The notes: generated by a model not told the origin, from the sequence alone. Numbered from the stretch's first letter, positions 7,566-15,571 are shown. The stretch: 20,713 nucleotides of DNA from Zoogloeaceae bacterium (GCA_031267345.1 JAIRZG010000139.1:1-20713); one strand, 5' to 3'. Numbers and translations: made by a program.

Positions 7566-7595
7566 CAGAAGACGGGGGCGGAGGACAGAAGACAG
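7566..7595. repeat. CAGAAGAC-type short repeat, copies 2 and 3
   Basis: CAGAAGAC occurs at 7566-7573 and again at 7586-7593 (20-bp period), embedded in a purine-rich strand directly after the metY stop codon. It matches the unit at 5453-5466. Confidence 0.4.
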
Positions 7596-7706
7596 TGCAG
7601 AATGCGGCGCGGCGCGCCGGAGAAAACGAAACGATCGGCGGAACATTTCCCCTCCGGAAACCCCCGCGCCGCAGACGCGCATTGCTGCCCGCAAGGGCTT
7701 AATCCC

Positions 7707-7715
7707 TGATACCAT
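7707..7715 (+). promoter_or_regulatory. Possible extended -10 of the antiporter gene
   Basis: TGATACCAT (TGn followed by TACCAT) lies 30 bp before the ATG at 7746. There is no clear -35. The rest of the 181-bp gap after metY contains only the CAGAAGAC repeats and a CGGCGCGCCG palindrome. Confidence 0.3.
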
Positions 7716-7745
7716 CCTGTTTTTTCCACGTCCCGTACTCCGATC

Positions 7746-9011
7746 ATGAACCCCACACTCATTCAGGCCGTCGGCGCGTTGTTGTTTGCCACCGCCATTT
7801 TGCATACTTTTTCCACCGGAATTTTCGCGCGTTTGGCGCGGAAATATCCGAAACATGCGGGTTTTTGGAACTTGTTTACCGAAGCGGAATTCATCTTCAG
7901 CTTCTGGGCCGCGATACTGATTCTGTTCATCGGTTTCTCGTCCCAAAGCGCGAGGGTGGCCATCGAGTATCTGAATGATCGTAACTTCACGGAGCCGCTG
8001 TTTGTATTCGTCATTATGGTGGTGGCCGCCAGCAGACCCGTGCTGCAATTTTCTTCCCTCATCGTGCGCCAGATTTCCAGAATCCTGCCCCTGTCGCGTC
8101 CGGTGGCTGTGTATGTCACGATTTTGGCCATCGTGCCGCTCCTGGCTTCCTTCATTACCGAACCGGCTGCCATGACCCTGGCGGCGCTGATGCTGAGAGA
8201 ACTTTACTACAGCAAGAAAATCTCTTCCCGCCTGATGTACGCGACCATCGGCGTGTTGTTCGTGAATGTCTCCATTGGCGGCACGCTGACCAATTTTGCC
8301 GCGCCGCCGGTGTTGATGGTGGCGCACGAGTGGGGTTGGGATAGCTGGTTCATGTTGTCGACCATCGGCTGGAGAAGCGCCCTGGCGGTGTTTGTTAACG
8401 CGATTGTCGTAACCGTGTTGTTCAGAAAAGAACTGGGCAAGGTGGCGCTTTCTTCGCAACAGGAACAGGCGGCGGTTCCCGGCAAGGTGATTGCCCTGCA
8501 TGTTTTCCTGTTGTTCCTGATTGTGTTGTTTGCCCATGACGCAAGGATTTTTATTAGTGTACTGCTGATCTTTCTGGCGCTGGCGCACGCCTATCCCCAC
8601 TTTCAGGACCGGCTAATCCTGCGCGAAGGTCTGATGGTGGGCTGCTTTCTCGGCGGGCTGGTGACGCTGGGCGGACAGCAGGAGTGGTGGTTGCGCCCCC
8701 TGTTCGCGCACATGAATGCGACTTCCATCTATTACGGCGCGACGGCGCTGACGGCGGTGACGGACAATGCCGCGCTGACCTATCTGGGTACGCTGGTGCC
8801 CGATTTGACGGATGATTTCAAATACGCGCTGGTGTCCGGCGCAGTAACGGGCGGCGGGTTGACGGTGATCGCCAACGCGCCCAATCCGGCGGGCATGTCC
8901 ATTTTACATGGGGATTTCAAGGATGGCGTCGTGAAGCCGCTAGGTCTGCTGATTGCGGCAACACCGCCGACCATTATGGCGATTCTGGCCTTCCGCCTGT
9001 TCCCGTTGTGA
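7746..9011 (+). CDS. Putative Na+/H+ antiporter (Na_H_antiport_3 type)
   Basis: This is a 421-residue polytopic inner-membrane protein with about ten or more hydrophobic segments. It resembles the conserved family annotated as putative Na+/H+ antiporter (PF07399). Supporting stretches are the opening ALLFATAILHTFSTGIFARL, FTEAEFIFSFWA, SFITEPAAMTLAALMLRELY in the middle, GGTLTNFAAPPVLMVA, and ALTAVTDNAALTYLGTLVP with VTGGGLTVIANAPNPAG near the C-terminus. Charged or polar residues inside membrane segments (Glu in EAEF and TEPA, Asp in TDNAAL) are candidate ion-binding positions. Experimental proof of antiport in this family is thin, so the substrate is unproven. Its stop codon overlaps the rimO start by 4 bp. 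Confidence 0.78.
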   Translation: MNPTLIQAVGALLFATAILHTFSTGIFARLARKYPKHAGFWNLFTEAEFIFSFWAAILILFIGFSSQSARVAIEYLNDRNFTEPLFVFVIMVVAASRPVLQFSSLIVRQISRILPLSRPVAVYVTILAIVPLLASFITEPAAMTLAALMLRELYYSKKISSRLMYATIGVLFVNVSIGGTLTNFAAPPVLMVAHEWGWDSWFMLSTIGWRSALAVFVNAIVVTVLFRKELGKVALSSQQEQAAVPGKVIALHVFLLFLIVLFAHDARIFISVLLIFLALAHAYPHFQDRLILREGLMVGCFLGGLVTLGGQQEWWLRPLFAHMNATSIYYGATALTAVTDNAALTYLGTLVPDLTDDFKYALVSGAVTGGGLTVIANAPNPAGMSILHGDFKDGVVKPLGLLIAATPPTIMAILAFRLFPL

Positions 9012-10330
9012 GCGACAGCCCGTCGGTCGGTTTTGTCTCGCTCGGTTGTCCCAAGGCTGCGAGCGACGCGGAGCTTACCCTCACCTGTCTGCGCGCGGAG
9101 GGCTACCGGATTGCGCCGAGCTATGCCGCCGCCGATCTGGTGATTGTCAATACCTGCGGCTTCATTGACGCAGCGGTGACGGAATCGCTGGAAGCCATTG
9201 GCGAGGCGCTGGCGGAAAATGGCAAGGTCATTGTTACGGGCTGTCTGGGCGCGCGCGCGCGCCTGGTGCGGACGGCGCATCCAAAAGTGCTGGCGGTGAC
9301 CGGCCCGCACGCGACCGAAGAAGTAATGCGCGCCGTGCATCGCCATCTGCCGCCGCCGCACGATCCTTTTGCACATCTCGTGCCGCCGCAAGGGGTGCGC
9401 CTGACGCCGGATCATTTTGCCTATCTGAAAATTTCCGAAGGCTGCAATCACGCCTGCGCCTTCTGCGTCATCCCGCAGCTACGCGGCCCGCTGGTTTCGC
9501 GTCCGGTGGGCGAGGTGCTGGAAGAAGCGGAGCGGCTGGTCAATGCGGGGGTGAAAGAATTGCTGGTGATTTCCCAGGACACCAGCGCCTACGGCGTGGA
9601 CGCGAAATACCGCACCGGCTTTTGGGGCGGGCGACCGATCAAAACCCGACTGAAAGAACTCTGCGCGACGCTTTCCGGTTTCGGCGTCTGGGTGCGATTG
9701 CATTATGTCTATCCTTACCCGGCAGTCGATGATCTGATTCCACTGATGGCGGAAAGCAAGATCCTGCCTTATCTGGATGTCCCTTTCCAACACGCCAGCC
9801 ATCGCATTCTCACCGCCATGCGGCGTCCGGCGGCGGCGGAAAACATGCTGAAACGCATCGAAGACTGGCGCAAATCCTGCCCGGAGATTACCCTGCGCTC
9901 CACCTTCATCACCGGATTTCCTGGCGAGACAGAGGTCGAATTTCAGGAATTGCTGGATTTTTTACAAGTCGCGCAACTCGACCGCGTGGGCGCGTTCGCC
10001 TATTCTCCGGTAGAAGGTGCGCCCGCCAACGCCCTGCCGGGACTGCCGCCGGAAGACGAACGCGAAGATCGCTGCCGCCGCCTGATGGAAGCGCAAACCG
10101 ACATCAGCGCCGAAAAGCTCGCCCGCAAAATCGGCGCGGAAATGACGGTGCTGGTCGACGCCGTCGACGAAGAAGGCGTCATGGCGCGCAGCAAGGGTGA
10201 CGCGCCGGAAGTCGATGGCCTGGTGTGCGTAGACGACTTTTTCGCCGCCGAACCCGGCGATTTTTTACAGGTGCGGATTGTCGATGCGGACGCGCATGAT
10301 TTGTATGCGGAAATCTGCGAATCTGCTTGA
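9008..10330 (+). CDS. rimO: Ribosomal protein S12 methylthiotransferase RimO (radical SAM)
   Basis: RimO adds a methylthio group to the conserved aspartate of ribosomal protein S12. The 440-residue protein has the N-terminal MTTase domain with three cluster cysteines (Cys14, Cys50, Cys79) in SLGCPKA, VNTCGFID and VTGCLGA. The radical-SAM motif CNHACAFC (Cys146, 150, 153) follows, with the family signatures SQDTSAYG, LHYVYPYP and PYLDVPFQHAS. A C-terminal TRAM-like domain is present. SLGCPKA and CGFID separate RimO from the tRNA enzyme MiaB. The start codon is GTG, overlapping the previous stop (GTGA), with no Shine-Dalgarno. Translation therefore probably depends on reinitiation after the antiporter. 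The end of the protein (LYAEICESA) is normal. Confidence 0.95.
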   Translation: MSDSPSVGFVSLGCPKAASDAELTLTCLRAEGYRIAPSYAAADLVIVNTCGFIDAAVTESLEAIGEALAENGKVIVTGCLGARARLVRTAHPKVLAVTGPHATEEVMRAVHRHLPPPHDPFAHLVPPQGVRLTPDHFAYLKISEGCNHACAFCVIPQLRGPLVSRPVGEVLEEAERLVNAGVKELLVISQDTSAYGVDAKYRTGFWGGRPIKTRLKELCATLSGFGVWVRLHYVYPYPAVDDLIPLMAESKILPYLDVPFQHASHRILTAMRRPAAAENMLKRIEDWRKSCPEITLRSTFITGFPGETEVEFQELLDFLQVAQLDRVGAFAYSPVEGAPANALPGLPPEDEREDRCRRLMEAQTDISAEKLARKIGAEMTVLVDAVDEEGVMARSKGDAPEVDGLVCVDDFFAAEPGDFLQVRIVDADAHDLYAEICESA

Positions 10331-10391
10331 TGGCATGCCGTTCGCTGAACGTCCGTCAAGGTTTCCCTGACCAGCGTCAGGCTTCATCGTG

Positions 10392-10397
10392 TATGAT
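10392..10397 (+). promoter_or_regulatory. Possible -10 box of the M16 peptidase operon
   Basis: TATGAT followed by TGCGCC lies 35 bp before the chosen ATG at 10432. It shares the TANNAT plus GC-rich discriminator form of the other promoters here. The -35 is weak (CTGACC at non-ideal spacing). Confidence 0.35.
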
Positions 10398-10431
10398 TGC
10401 GCCGGTTTCCAACTGCTTTTGGTCTTTTGTC

Positions 10432-11796
10432 ATGAAATTTTTGCACTGCCTGCGCCGGTTTCCGGTCTGTTTTGTTCTTGGGGTTGCCTTTGTCCACAAC
10501 GCCTTCGCCGCCAGCGAAGCGACGACTTTTACCACTACCTTGTCCAATGGCCTCAAGGTGGTGGTGCGTGAAGACCCGCGCGCGCCAGTGGCGGCGCAGA
10601 TGGTCTGGTATCGCGTCGGTAGCGTGGATGAAGTCGATGGCGCGTCCGGCGTGGCGCATCTTTTGGAGCACATGATGTTCAAGGGGACGCCGAAGGTCGG
10701 CGCGGGCGAGTTCAGTCGGCGCGTCGCGGCGGTCGGCGGGCGCGACAACGCCTTTACCAACAGCGATTACACCGCCTATTTCCAGCAGGTTCCCAAGGAA
10801 CGGTTGAGCGAGGTCATGGCGCTGGAAGCGGACCGGATGCGGCATCTCACCGTCGCGCCGGAGGAATTCGCGCAGGAAATCAAGGTGGTGATGGAAGAGC
10901 GGCGGCTGCGCACCGAAGATAATCCGCAGTCGCTGCTGTTCGAGCAGACCCATGCCGTCGCCTTTCAGGCGCACCCTTACCGTCGTCCGGTGATCGGCTG
11001 GATGAATGATCTGGAGAACATGACGGCGGCGGACGCCAAAGCCTGGTATCAGACCTGGTACGCGCCCAACAACGCCACCCTCGTCATCAGCGGCGATGTC
11101 GAACATGAGGCCGTGTTCCGTCTGGCGCAGCGCCACTATGGAAAACTCAAGGCGCAAAAACTGCCGGTCACGAAACCGCAGCGCGAACCCGCGCAAAAGG
11201 GGACGCGTCGACTCATCGTCAAGGGGCCGGCGGAACTGCCCTTTTTGCTCATGGCCTGGAAAGCGCCGGGCGTGGAACGCATGGACGGCCCGGTCGCGCC
11301 CTTCGCGCTGGATATGCTGGTTGCCATTCTGGATGGACACGAAGGCGCGCGTCTGCCCCGGCGTCTGGTGCGCGACAAGCAACTGGCGAACAGCGTCGGC
11401 GCGTCCTACGATGCCCTGAATCGCGGCCCGGCGCTGTTTTACCTTTACGGCAATCCCGCCCCCGATCAAACGCCGGAGGCGCTGGAAGCCGCGCTTTGGG
11501 CGGAAATCAACGACATCGCGCAAAACGGCGTCCTGCTCGATGAACTGGCGCGCGGCAAGGCGCAACTGCTGGCAAGTGAAATCTACAAGCTGGATTCGGT
11601 ATTCGGACAGGCGATGGAAATCGGCAGAATGTCCGTCCTGGGCTATGATTACCGCGACATCGACGCCTACACCGCGCGTCTGGAAGCGGTGACGGCAGAG
11701 GATATTCAGGTTGCCGCGCAGACCTTTTTTGACGCGGACAGCCTGACCGTCGGCGTGTTGCAGCCGTTGTCCGCAAAAGAACAACCCACCGATTGA
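10432..11796 (+). CDS. Secreted M16 family zinc metallopeptidase, catalytic subunit
   Basis: This is a periplasmic pitrilysin/processing-peptidase-type protein of 454 residues. It has a signal peptide (CFVLGVAFVHNAFA, cleavage near residue 27) and the inverted zinc motif HLLEH (His76, Glu79, His80) in ASGVAHLLEHMMFKGT. The third ligand lies about 75 residues later in VVMEERR (Glu155 or Glu156). A second M16 C-terminal domain (ARLPRRLVRDKQLANSVGASY) completes it. The frame is open back to 10327, but those residues do not resemble a signal peptide and would precede the proposed promoter, so 10432 is chosen. The paralogue without the zinc site starts 15 bp after its stop. Such pairs, common in Proteobacteria, are thought to form heterodimers with one active subunit. 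Confidence 0.9.
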   Translation: MKFLHCLRRFPVCFVLGVAFVHNAFAASEATTFTTTLSNGLKVVVREDPRAPVAAQMVWYRVGSVDEVDGASGVAHLLEHMMFKGTPKVGAGEFSRRVAAVGGRDNAFTNSDYTAYFQQVPKERLSEVMALEADRMRHLTVAPEEFAQEIKVVMEERRLRTEDNPQSLLFEQTHAVAFQAHPYRRPVIGWMNDLENMTAADAKAWYQTWYAPNNATLVISGDVEHEAVFRLAQRHYGKLKAQKLPVTKPQREPAQKGTRRLIVKGPAELPFLLMAWKAPGVERMDGPVAPFALDMLVAILDGHEGARLPRRLVRDKQLANSVGASYDALNRGPALFYLYGNPAPDQTPEALEAALWAEINDIAQNGVLLDELARGKAQLLASEIYKLDSVFGQAMEIGRMSVLGYDYRDIDAYTARLEAVTAEDIQVAAQTFFDADSLTVGVLQPLSAKEQPTD

Positions 11797-11811
11797 AACC
11801 AGGAAATCCCC

Positions 11812-13128
11812 ATGTCGTTGAAAAAAATCTCCCCGCTCGTTTTTTGCGTTTTTGCGCTGGTCAGCGCCCATGTCCGCGCCGAGGTCGCCATTGCGCACTG
11901 GCAAACCACGACTGGCGCGCAAGTGTATTTCGTCCGCAGCGCGGCGCTGCCCATCCTCGACGCGCAACTGGATTTTGCCGCCGGCGCGATGTTCGATCCG
12001 CCGGAAAAGGTCGGGCTGGCGGCTTCGGTCGGCTCGCTGCTGGAAATGGGCGCGGGCGGAATGACGGAAACGGACATCGCGAACCGCCTGGCGGATGTGG
12101 GCGCGCGCTTTGCCAGTGACGTGGATGACGACCGCGCCAGCCTGAACCTGCGCACCCTGACCACGCCCGACCGGATGGAAGCCGCCCTTGGCGTGCTGGA
12201 AGCCATTTTGCGTCAGCCGCATTTTGCCGCCGAAGTGTTTGAACGCGAACGCGCGCGCGACATCGCCGCCTTGAAAGACGCGCTCACCCGTCCTGCCCCC
12301 ATCGCGCAACGCGCTTTCCGGGCGGCGCTTTATCCCGGACATCCCTATGGTCGCGCCATGACGCCGGAAAGTCTTGCCGCGATTGACGTTGCGGATCTGC
12401 AAAACTTCTGGCGCGCGCACTACAGCGCCGCCAACGCCAGGATCAACCTTGTCGGCAATCTGGAACGCCCCGCCGCCGAAGCCCTGGCCGAACGCCTCGC
12501 CGCCGCGTTGCCCGCGTCCGCTACCCTGCCTGTCCTACCCGCGCCGCCCGCGCGCGGAGAAACGCAGGGCGCACAGCATCTGCCGCATCCGTCGTCGACC
12601 CAGGCGCATATTTATCTGGGCTTGTCCGCCATTGCCGCAGGCGATCCGGATTTTTTCCCCCTACTGGTGGGCAATTACATTCTGGGCGGCGGCGGCTTTG
12701 TTTCCCGTCTGATGGAAGAAGTGCGCGAAAAGCGCGGCTACGCCTACAGCGTCTACAGTTATTTTTCGCCCATGAAACAGAACGGCCCCTTCACCATCGG
12801 CCTGCAAACCCGCAAGGAACAGGCCGATGAAGCCCTGCGCGTCACGCGGCAAGTGCTGGAACAGTTCCTCGCCGACGGCCCGACAGCGGCGGAACTCGCC
12901 GCCGCCAAAGCCTACCTGACCGGCAGTTTTCCCCTCAATCTGGACAGCAACCGCAAAATCCTCTCCCAGATCGCCAACATCGGTTTTTACAACCTGCCGC
13001 TGGATTACCTCGCCCAATACCCGTCCCGCGTCCGCGCCGTGACGCTACCCGAAATTCGCGCCGCCTTCGCGCGGCATGTGGAAATGAATAAACTGGTGGA
13101 AGTGGTGGTGGGCGCGGCGGAAAAATAG
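11812..13128 (+). CDS. M16 family peptidase-like protein, non-catalytic partner subunit
   Basis: This is a 438-residue M16 paralogue with a signal peptide (SPLVFCVFALVSAHVRA, cleavage near residue 23). At the place of HxxEH it has GSLLEMG, so the zinc ligands are missing and it should be inactive alone. It keeps the C-terminal substrate-binding Arg/Tyr motif (EKRGYAYSVYSYF), as expected of the partner subunit in a clam-shell heterodimer. It follows the catalytic gene by 15 bp with AGGA ahead of the ATG, so the two are one operon. The function in the periplasm (peptide clearance or processing of a specific precursor) cannot be read from the sequence. Confidence 0.88.
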   Translation: MSLKKISPLVFCVFALVSAHVRAEVAIAHWQTTTGAQVYFVRSAALPILDAQLDFAAGAMFDPPEKVGLAASVGSLLEMGAGGMTETDIANRLADVGARFASDVDDDRASLNLRTLTTPDRMEAALGVLEAILRQPHFAAEVFERERARDIAALKDALTRPAPIAQRAFRAALYPGHPYGRAMTPESLAAIDVADLQNFWRAHYSAANARINLVGNLERPAAEALAERLAAALPASATLPVLPAPPARGETQGAQHLPHPSSTQAHIYLGLSAIAAGDPDFFPLLVGNYILGGGGFVSRLMEEVREKRGYAYSVYSYFSPMKQNGPFTIGLQTRKEQADEALRVTRQVLEQFLADGPTAAELAAAKAYLTGSFPLNLDSNRKILSQIANIGFYNLPLDYLAQYPSRVRAVTLPEIRAAFARHVEMNKLVEVVVGAAEK

Positions 13129-13136
13129 CCCTCGCT

Positions 13137-13149
13137 CCCGCCAAGCGGG
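13137..13149. repeat. Short hairpin after the M16 operon
   Basis: CCCGC-CAA-GCGGG lies 8 bp after the second peptidase stop codon, without a T tract. It is too small to be called a terminator. Confidence 0.25.
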
Positions 13150-13212
13150 CGCAATTCCTGTATTTGCCGGGGGCGCGTTGGGCGTTACTGTTTCCTGCGC
13201 GTTGTTCTCTGG

Positions 13213-13218
13213 TAGAAT
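13213..13218 (+). promoter_or_regulatory. Probable -10 box of dnaA
   Basis: TAGAAT preceded by CTGG and followed by CCGC lies 77 bp before the dnaA ATG. The ten bases CTGGTAGAAT are identical to the box ahead of tatB (minus strand, 20538-20543). No -35 consensus is seen, and the leader contains no TTATCCACA-type DnaA box. Confidence 0.45.
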
Positions 13219-13295
13219 CCGCTCACGTCCACGCCGGATTGGGTCTGGTCGTTTTCTTTTTCTACATGTTCTGGCGTTTGGGGCCGGGAGTTTTC

Positions 13296-14666
13296 ATGTC
13301 GGCTTTCTGGGAATTCTGTTTGCAACGCTGCAAGAAAGATCTGCCGCTACAGCACTTCGATAACTGGATTCGTCCTTTGGTATTGACAGGCGACGCGGAA
13401 GAAGGGTTTTGTCTGCAAGCGGGAAATTTGCACGTCAAGAATACCGTGCGCGAAAAATACCTTGCGCGGATTACCGCGCACGCCAACGAGTTTTTCGGCA
13501 AACCCGTGCAAATTACCCTGAAATGCGGCAGGAACGACGTCGCTGTGGTCGAGCCGAAAACAACAACGCCGCTTCCGGCAACGCTTAAAAAGAAGTCTTC
13601 CGGGAACAGGCCAGCGCCCCGGCAGGAAGTCGCCGCCGCAAAATCCAGCAACAAAACCCGTCTCAATCCCGCGTTCTCCTTTGAAAATCTGGTGGTCGGC
13701 AAGACCAACAGCCTGGCCTACGCCGCCGCCGAAGGGGTGGCCGCCAAACCGGGCGGCGCTTACAACCCGTTGTTCATCTATGGCGGTTCCGGCTTGGGCA
13801 AGACACACATGATCCATGCTATTGGCAATTACATTGTCCGGCAGACGCCGGAAAAAAGCGTGCGCTATGTTCATGCCGATGATTACGTTTCCAGCGTGTT
13901 TGCCGCCTTCCGCAACAATTCCTTTGATGCGCTCAAACAGTATTACTACAATCTGGACGTGTTGCTCTTTGATGACGTGCAATTTCTGGGCAGCAAGGAG
14001 CGGGGACAGGAAGAATTTTTCAACATCCTCAAAACCCTGCTGGACGCAAAAAAGCAGGTCATCCTCACTTGCGATACCTATCCCAAGAACATCAACGGCC
14101 TTTCGGATCGCATTGTCAGCCGCTTCGATAGCGGCCTGATCGTGCAGATTGATCCGCCGGAACTCGACATGCGCGTCGCCATTCTCAAACAGAAAGCCGA
14201 GGCCGAACACCTGCGGCTTTCCGATGACGGCGCGTTTTTCATCGCCAAATACCTGCGCTCCAATGTACGCGAACTGGAAGGCGCGCTGAAAAAGGTGATG
14301 GCTTATTCCGTATTCCGTAACGAGCCCATTACGCCGGAATCCATCCGCGAAGCCCTGAAAGACATCATCAACGCCACGCGCAACGTGAGTGTGGAAGATA
14401 TCCAGAAAACCGTCAGCGAGTATTACAAAGTTAAACTCACCGACCTGCTTTCCAAAAAACGCACCCATCAGGTGGTGCGCCCGCGCCATATCGCCATGTG
14501 GTTATGCCGCCAGGTGACGCAATTCAGTCTGCCGGTCATCGGCGACGCCTTCGACCGCGATCACACCAGCGTCATGTCGGCCTGCAACAACATCGAAACC
14601 CTGCGCGCCACAGACAACGCGATCGCCCACGATTTGCACGTACTGGTGCAGATGTTCAAGGGCTGA
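13296..14666 (+). CDS. dnaA: Chromosomal replication initiator DnaA, with a divergent DNA-binding domain
   Basis: DnaA binds DnaA boxes and opens the replication origin. The chosen ATG gives 456 residues and the usual domain I start (SAFWEFCLQRCKKDLP...F..WI.PL); GGGAG lies a few bases upstream. The extra 44 codons open upstream are unlike any DnaA. Domain II is a short Lys/Pro/Ala linker (about 90-120). Domain III has LNPAFSFENLVVGKTN, Walker A GGSGLGKTH (163-171, Lys169), Walker B DDVQFL (Asp226-Asp227) and SRFDSGL. Domain IV is odd. Where most proteins have GDAFGGRDHTTV, this one has GDAFDRDHTSV (416-426), one residue shorter, and RPRQ is RPRH (His398). The DNA-contacting Arg389, Arg397, Asp422, His423 and Thr424 remain. 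dnaN, recF and gyrB are not adjacent. Confidence 0.95.
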   Translation: MSAFWEFCLQRCKKDLPLQHFDNWIRPLVLTGDAEEGFCLQAGNLHVKNTVREKYLARITAHANEFFGKPVQITLKCGRNDVAVVEPKTTTPLPATLKKKSSGNRPAPRQEVAAAKSSNKTRLNPAFSFENLVVGKTNSLAYAAAEGVAAKPGGAYNPLFIYGGSGLGKTHMIHAIGNYIVRQTPEKSVRYVHADDYVSSVFAAFRNNSFDALKQYYYNLDVLLFDDVQFLGSKERGQEEFFNILKTLLDAKKQVILTCDTYPKNINGLSDRIVSRFDSGLIVQIDPPELDMRVAILKQKAEAEHLRLSDDGAFFIAKYLRSNVRELEGALKKVMAYSVFRNEPITPESIREALKDIINATRNVSVEDIQKTVSEYYKVKLTDLLSKKRTHQVVRPRHIAMWLCRQVTQFSLPVIGDAFDRDHTSVMSACNNIETLRATDNAIAHDLHVLVQMFKG

Positions 14667-14675
14667 TCGGCAAGC

Positions 14676-15503
14676 CTATGACGCACAGGGCGCTTTACCC
14701 GCGTTCTGGATAACGGCCTGAAGTTGCGCGAGAATGCGCGGCGCGGCGGCGACGATGTTGCCACTGTGCAGGTAATTCGCGTCGGAAAACGGGTCGCAGA
14801 CATAGCCGCCCGCTTCGGTAATCAAGAGGCTGCCCGCCGCCATGTCCCAGGGTGCGAGACCGAATTCCCAGAAACCATCCAGACGACCGGCGGCAACGTA
14901 GGCCAAATCCAGAGACGCCGCGCCCGGACGCCGCAGACCGGCGGTCTTTTGCGTCAATTCCCGGAAAATCCGCAGGTAACTGTCCAGATGCTGGAAATCA
15001 CGATAGGGAAAGCCCGTGCCAATCAGCGCCTCCTGAAGTTTGTTGCGTCCGGAAACACGCAGACGACGATCATTCAAAAACGCGCCCTTGCCCCTGGCGG
15101 CGACGAACAGTTCGTTGCGATTGACATCGTAGACCACGCCCTGCTCAACTTGATCGTTCTTCATCAGGGCGATGGAAACGGCATATTGGGGAAAACCGTG
15201 AATGAAATTGGTGGTGCCATCGAGCGGATCGAGCACCCACTGGCATTCGCTTTGCGGATTGCGTCCGGTCGAAAGTCCGGACTCCTCTGCTAGAATCCCG
15301 TAGTCGGGGCTGGCTTCCTGCAAGACCTCGATGATGGCGGTTTCCGCTTCGTGGTCGATCTGGGTGACAAAATCATTCGGCTGTTTGCTGACGACATCCA
15401 GCAAGTCCAGATTGCGCGCCGCGCGATTGATAATCTGACTGGCGCGCCGCGCCGCCTTGATGGCGATGTTGAGGGTGGCGATGTTGAGGGCAGGATTTGT
15501 CAT
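14676..15503 (-). CDS. suhB: Inositol-1-monophosphatase / Nus factor SuhB
   Basis: This 275-residue Mg2+-dependent, Li+-sensitive phosphatase hydrolyses inositol monophosphates. In Proteobacteria, SuhB also joins the rRNA antitermination complex. The metal sites are complete: LAEES (Glu73/Glu74), DPLDGTTNF (Asp92, Asp95) and WDMAAG (Asp220). The bacterial signature RRPGAASLDLAYVAAGRLDGF is also present. The N-terminus carries a 5-residue duplication (LNIAT-LNIAI) encoded by a 15-bp tandem repeat, so it is slightly longer than usual. It converges on dnaA with only 9 bp between stop codons. Its ATG lies beside an in-frame ATG of trmJ on the other strand (15502). A -10-like TAGAAT lies at 15572-15577. 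Confidence 0.93.
   Translation of the reverse strand: MTNPALNIATLNIAIKAARRASQIINRAARNLDLLDVVSKQPNDFVTQIDHEAETAIIEVLQEASPDYGILAEESGLSTGRNPQSECQWVLDPLDGTTNFIHGFPQYAVSIALMKNDQVEQGVVYDVNRNELFVAARGKGAFLNDRRLRVSGRNKLQEALIGTGFPYRDFQHLDSYLRIFRELTQKTAGLRRPGAASLDLAYVAAGRLDGFWEFGLAPWDMAAGSLLITEAGGYVCDPFSDANYLHSGNIVAAAPRILAQLQAVIQNAGKAPCAS
15462..15491. repeat. 15-bp tandem duplication inside the suhB 5' end
   Basis: GGCGATGTTGAGGG plus T (15462-15476) is followed directly by the same 14 bases plus C (15477-15491). On the suhB strand this doubles five codons. Confidence 0.75.
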
Positions 15504-15571
15504 GTCGAAAGAACCAGAGGATGTCGCAAACCCGTTTGAAATTTGCCATATCCAAAAAATGAAAATGTCTC

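Noticed and set aside
7609..7618. CGGCGCGCCG palindrome downstream of metY
   Set aside because: Short GC palindromes are expected by chance at this base composition, and no T tract or paired site accompanies it.
10384..12420. Very long minus-strand open frame (678 codons) opposite the M16 peptidase genes
   Set aside because: It is antisense to two well-supported genes. Its translation is Arg/His/Gln-rich without any domain, as expected from GC-rich codons read backwards.
15291..15296. TAGAAT on the plus strand that could drive trmJ
   Set aside because: It lies inside suhB coding sequence (LAEESGLS codons), about 290 bp before the preferred trmJ start. A chance match is more likely.
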